Assembly: GCF_010667645.1 (NCBI RefSeq)
Contig: NZ_WHZV01000001.1
Span: forward strand, 140,606-204,605
Length of the DNA: 64,000 nt
Reading direction: 5' to 3'
Source of the DNA: Bifidobacterium platyrrhinorum
GTDB taxonomy: Bacteria; Actinomycetota; Actinomycetes; Actinomycetales; Bifidobacteriaceae
Part shown: positions 59,057 to 64,000 of the stretch, in pieces
Position numbering within the stretch: position 1 is the first letter of the stretch
How the letters are laid out: each line of letters begins with the position of its first letter
Position numbers and translations under genes: made by a program
The notes under the pieces: model-generated
Database searches by the model: none
Told to the model about the DNA's origin: nothing
What the model saw: only the letters and a program-made list of their open reading frames with translations

Positions 59057-60436
59057 GTGGCTAAAGGCGCATCAATATCAGGATTTCCAGAGTGGCTCCC
59101 CTCTGAACGCGTTGTGGAGCAGCGTGTCATCGACACGCTCCGTGAGGTTTTCGAGCTCAACGGCTTCCTCGGCATCGAGACCCGTGCCGTGGAAACCGGG
59201 GCTTCCCTGCTGAAGAAGGGCGAGACCAGCAAGGAGATCTACCTGCTGTCCCGTCTGCAGGAGGTCGGCCGCGAGTCCGACACCCCGGTCGAGGAGCGGC
59301 TGGGTCTGCACTTCGATCTCACCGTGCCGCTGAGCCGGTACGTGGTCGAGCATTCCGGCCGGCTCGCCTTCCCGTTCAAGCGTTGGCAGATCCAGAAGGT
59401 CTGGCGCGGCGAACGCCCGCAGGAGGGCCGCTACCGCGAGTTCGTCCAGGCCGACATCGACGTGATCGGCCAGGGCGACCTTCCCGACCACTACGAGGTG
59501 GAGCTGCCGCTCGTCATGGTCTCGGCTCTTGAGCGTCTGCGCGCGTTCGGCCTGCCGAAGGCCACCGTGCACGCGAACAACCGCAAGCTGTCCGAGGGCT
59601 TCTACCGCGGGCTCGGCCTGACCGACATCGAGGGCGTGCTGCGCGAGATCGACAAGCTCGACAAGATCGGCGCCGACGAGGTCGCGAAGCTCCTCGTCGG
59701 GGAGTGCGGCGCGTCCGAGGCGCAGGCGCGCGCCTGCCTCGAGCTCGCCGAGCTGACCGCCGCCGACGGCGCCGAGCTCGCCGCGAAGTTCGACGCGCTG
59801 TGCGCGGCCCACGGCATCGCGGACGGTTCCGAGGCGTACGCGCTCGCCAAGCAGGGCCTCGACACGCTCGCGATGATCGTCGACCAGGCCGCGGCCATCC
59901 GCCCCGGCTCCGTGATCGCCGACCTCAAGATCGCGCGCGGACTCGACTACTACACCGGCTCCGTCTACGAGACCTTCCTCGACGGCGCCGCGTCCCTGGG
60001 CTCCATCTGCTCCGGCGGACGCTACGACAACCTCGCCTCGCAGGGCAGCCGCAAGTACCCGGGCGTGGGCCTGTCCATCGGCCTGAGCCGCCTGGTGAGC
60101 TACATGCTGCACACCGCCGGCGCCCACGCGAGCCGCGTCTCGCCGGCCAGCGTCCTCGTCGCCGTGTGGAACGAGGAGGACCGCGCCGCGTCCAACGCGA
60201 TCGCGAACACGCTGCGCTCGCGCGGCATCGCCGCCGACGTGGCGCCCACCGCCGCCAAGCTCGGCAAGCAGATCAAGTACGCCGACAAGCTCGGCATCCC
60301 GTACGTGTGGTTCCCGGGCCAGGGGGGCGAGGGCGACGAGGTGAAGGACATCGTCTCCGGCGACCAGAACCCGGCCGACGCCACGTCATGGGAGCCGGAT
60401 ACTGTTAATGCCCGGCAAACCGTTGTTATTGACTGA
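59057..60436 (+). CDS. hisS: Histidyl-tRNA synthetase
   Basis: A 459-residue class II synthetase for tRNA-His. The chosen start, GTG at 59057, gives [28 protein letters not shown], the normal N-terminus; an open frame from 58976 adds 27 unrelated residues. Motif 2 lies in [31 protein letters not shown], the HisA motif in [14 protein letters not shown], and HisB/motif 3 in GGRYDNLA ... [11 protein letters not shown]. The C-terminal anticodon domain (about 360-459) is present. It initiates without a ribosome site behind a TATATT element. It is followed after 29 bases by aspS, the usual hisS-aspS order. Confidence 0.96.
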   Translation: MAKGASISGFPEWLPSERVVEQRVIDTLREVFELNGFLGIETRAVETGASLLKKGETSKEIYLLSRLQEVGRESDTPVEERLGLHFDLTVPLSRYVVEHSGRLAFPFKRWQIQKVWRGERPQEGRYREFVQADIDVIGQGDLPDHYEVELPLVMVSALERLRAFGLPKATVHANNRKLSEGFYRGLGLTDIEGVLREIDKLDKIGADEVAKLLVGECGASEAQARACLELAELTAADGAELAAKFDALCAAHGIADGSEAYALAKQGLDTLAMIVDQAAAIRPGSVIADLKIARGLDYYTGSVYETFLDGAASLGSICSGGRYDNLASQGSRKYPGVGLSIGLSRLVSYMLHTAGAHASRVSPASVLVAVWNEEDRAASNAIANTLRSRGIAADVAPTAAKLGKQIKYADKLGIPYVWFPGQGGEGDEVKDIVSGDQNPADATSWEPDTVNARQTVVID

Positions 60437-60465
60437 TTTTTTCGTCAAGCACTGAAAGAGGAAGC

Positions 60466-62265
<1,800 letters not shown>

Positions 62266-62282
62266 GATAGTCCCCACCCGCC

Positions 62283-62315
62283 AAAGGGCGAGCCTCCTGT
62301 CGGGGCTCGCCCTTT
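62283..62315. terminator. Bidirectional terminator after aspS
   Basis: Perfect 12-bp arms 62283-62294 and 62304-62315 with a 9-base loop; the plus-strand arm ends in TTT. It separates aspS from the convergent ABC-F gene. Confidence 0.8.
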
Positions 62316-62350
62316 GCGTATCCCGGTTCACGATTCGTCAAAGGCGGGAA

Positions 62351-63967
62351 TCATGAACCCGACACCCGGTCCACAAACCATTCGTCATGGGAGACGACGA
62401 CCAGCGCGCCCGGGTAATCGGCCAGCAAGCGGGCCAGCGACTCCTTCGACGACAGGTCGAGATGGTTCGTCGGCTCGTCCATGACGATCAATTGAGGACC
62501 GGCCGGCAACGCCAGGCACACCAGGAGCTTGCGCAGTTCGCCCGGCGACGGTGATCCCCCGGCCAACAGCCGGTCCGGGTCGGCGTTGAGCCGCGCGTAC
62601 GCGCCCAGCACGCGGGCCCGGTCGCCGGAGGACAGCCCCTGCAAACGGCCCATCGCCGCAACGCGGTCATCGTCGGTGAGTTCCTGGGCGACAATCAGTT
62701 TCGGCACGTCGGCGACGTGCGCGAGCATCGTGCGCAACAATGTCGTCTTGCCGGTGCCGTTCGTCCCCGTCACCGCGACATGGTCGCACGGGCCGATCGA
62801 GATCGTCGGAATCACGAGTCCCGCCGCCGGCACGTCATCGGCGGCCGACGACAGTCGGATGCGTCCGCCCGAGACGACGGCCCGCGACAGCCTGGACGAG
62901 TCGAGACCCAAGCCGTCCTCGCCCACGGCTTCCGGCCCGGCATCGGCGGCGTCCCGTCCGTCGAACCGGATCACGCCCGACTCCAGTCGTATCAACTCGC
63001 GTCGCCGGCTCGGCGCGATATCCATCCAGATGTCGCCGTCGTAGCGTTTCGCCGCGACCGTGAGCTCCGCCTCGCGCCGCCGCGCCGCGTCCGCCCGGGC
63101 GTCGAGCCGCGCGTAGGCGCGGGTGACGCCGCGGTCGAGGCCGGTCATCTTCGCCAATTGGCGTCTGTCCCGCGCGTCGTGGTCGTGCCGGTCGATATGT
63201 CGGCCGTTGCGTTTCGCCGCCTCGACCTGCCGCACCTTGTCGAACCGTCTCGCGCGGGACGCCGCCAATCGGGCGGTCTCGCGCCGCGCCTCGGCCAGCG
63301 CCTCGGCGTCGGCGTCGTCGCGCGCCTCGATCGCCGCCGCGGTCCGCGTCCATCCGCCGGGATGGGTGTCGACGACGGTCACGTTGCGCGTGCCGACGTG
63401 ACGTCGCGAGAAGACGACGCACCGGCCGCACACCGCGTCGATGAGAGACGCGTCGTGCGAGACGACGACGCCGATGCCGCGGTATACGCGCATCGCGTCG
63501 ATGATGCGCGCCCGCGCCTCGGCGTCGACATGGTTCGTCGGCTCGTCGAGTATCAGCACGTCGGGGCGTGCGGCGAGCGCGCAGGCGAGCTGCATGCGCT
63601 TCCTCTCGCCGCCGGACAGCGTGTCGTAACGGTACGGCCAGTCATCGCCCACGCCAAGCGTGTCGCGTACGGCGATCGTCTCCGGCGACCAGTCGGCGGC
63701 GAACGCGTCGAGATGCTCCGGCGGGATGTCGACGCCCTGCGGGCAATGGCCGATGACGAGACGCTTCGGATCGGGCGCGACGGCGCCCTGATCGGGGGCG
63801 AGGGCGCCCCGTGCGATGGCCATGAGCGTGGATTTGCCGATGCCGTTGTCACCGACGACGGCGGTCCAGCCGTGCGGGAACGACACATCGACGCCGGAGA
63901 ACAGCGGTTCCGGAGCGTCCGGATAGGTGAAGCCGATGCCGGTGAGGGTGAGGATGGAGGGTTGCAT
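62351..63967 (-). CDS. ABC-F family ATPase
   Basis: A 538-residue protein with two nucleotide-binding domains and no membrane segments. The first domain has GDNGIGKST, LSGGERKRMQLACAL and LILDEPTNHVD; the second GTNGTGKTT and LIVMDEPTNHLD. The second signature is degenerate: the region aligned with LSGGE reads SPSPGELRKLLV. The linker (about 215-340) is Arg/Ala-rich and should reach into the ribosome, as in ABC-F translation factors and antibiotic-protection proteins. The ATG at 63967 is preferred to the GTG at 63976, since AAAGG lies too close to the GTG. It ends near the aspS terminator. Whether it is a housekeeping or a resistance-type factor cannot be told. Confidence 0.88.
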   Translation of the reverse strand: MQPSILTLTGIGFTYPDAPEPLFSGVDVSFPHGWTAVVGDNGIGKSTLMAIARGALAPDQGAVAPDPKRLVIGHCPQGVDIPPEHLDAFAADWSPETIAVRDTLGVGDDWPYRYDTLSGGERKRMQLACALAARPDVLILDEPTNHVDAEARARIIDAMRVYRGIGVVVSHDASLIDAVCGRCVVFSRRHVGTRNVTVVDTHPGGWTRTAAAIEARDDADAEALAEARRETARLAASRARRFDKVRQVEAAKRNGRHIDRHDHDARDRRQLAKMTGLDRGVTRAYARLDARADAARRREAELTVAAKRYDGDIWMDIAPSRRRELIRLESGVIRFDGRDAADAGPEAVGEDGLGLDSSRLSRAVVSGGRIRLSSAADDVPAAGLVIPTISIGPCDHVAVTGTNGTGKTTLLRTMLAHVADVPKLIVAQELTDDDRVAAMGRLQGLSSGDRARVLGAYARLNADPDRLLAGGSPSPGELRKLLVCLALPAGPQLIVMDEPTNHLDLSSKESLARLLADYPGALVVVSHDEWFVDRVSGS

Positions 63968-64000
63968 GAGGGTCACGCCTTTCGTTCTGGGCGTACCGCT

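Overview
The window is a stretch of high-GC actinobacterial chromosome that is best explained as Bifidobacterium or a very close relative. This is inferred from gene content and order: a ThiE-ThiC fusion; a dcw-cluster tail of ftsZ-sepF-yggT-divIVA-lspA; the cold-shock/DUF3027 pair; a class II glyS; ClpC; and several genes that appear to start leaderless just behind a TANNNT -10 element. No database search was possible, so the genus is an inference. I see no rRNA, tRNA, CRISPR array, insertion sequence or prophage, and no gene-free gap longer than about 300 bases.

Layout. 1-7.9 kb: the 5' part of an MFS transporter; a thiamine block with two units (thiD plus a thiamine-binding MTH1187/YkoF protein, and thiM plus a fused thiE-thiC under a TPP riboswitch); and a single-domain Cdc48/Mpa-like AAA+ ATPase between them. 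8.1-16.3 kb: glyS, a dus gene, the cell division and polar growth genes, lspA and an RluA-type pseudouridine synthase. 16.3-26.4 kb: a small membrane protein, a WYL regulator, dnaE, a MacB-like ABC exporter with a Ser/Asp-rich permease, and a WXG-like protein paired with a lipase-fold protein. 26.7-31.9 kb: a six-gene bat/moxR-type operon (MoxR, DUF58, two VWA proteins and two small membrane proteins) whose internal junctions all overlap by 1-4 bases. 32.0-45.6 kb: ung, a LytR_C protein, cspA, CIRCE-controlled groEL, a WXG100 protein, a TPM-like membrane protein, an OmpR-type two-component system, a second cold-shock protein with DUF3027, a double universal stress protein and clpC.

45.7-55.5 kb looks accessory. 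It holds an MFS sugar porter that has lost its first two helices, an esterase, an acetolactate-synthase-like enzyme, a CodA-type cytosine/creatinine deaminase, a divergent PucR regulator, an MHS-family permease and a true-looking creatininase. The last four or five genes suggest a regulated locus for uptake and breakdown of a cyclic amidine, with creatinine as the most attractive candidate substrate. This is the most interesting part of the window. 55.6-64.0 kb returns to conserved functions: a secreted 5'-nucleotidase, a DUF349 protein, hisS, aspS and an ABC-F ATPase.

Transcription units are marked off by strong perfect hairpins at most convergent junctions (4.05, 21.65, 41.83, 48.09, 57.48 and 62.30 kb). 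Starts fall into two classes: genes with a clear AGGAG-like site 5-10 bases upstream, and genes with no such site but a TANNNT element ending 6-8 bases before the ATG or GTG (thiD, yggT, dnaE, moxR, ung, the TPM protein, hisS, the 5'-nucleotidase and the TPP enzyme).
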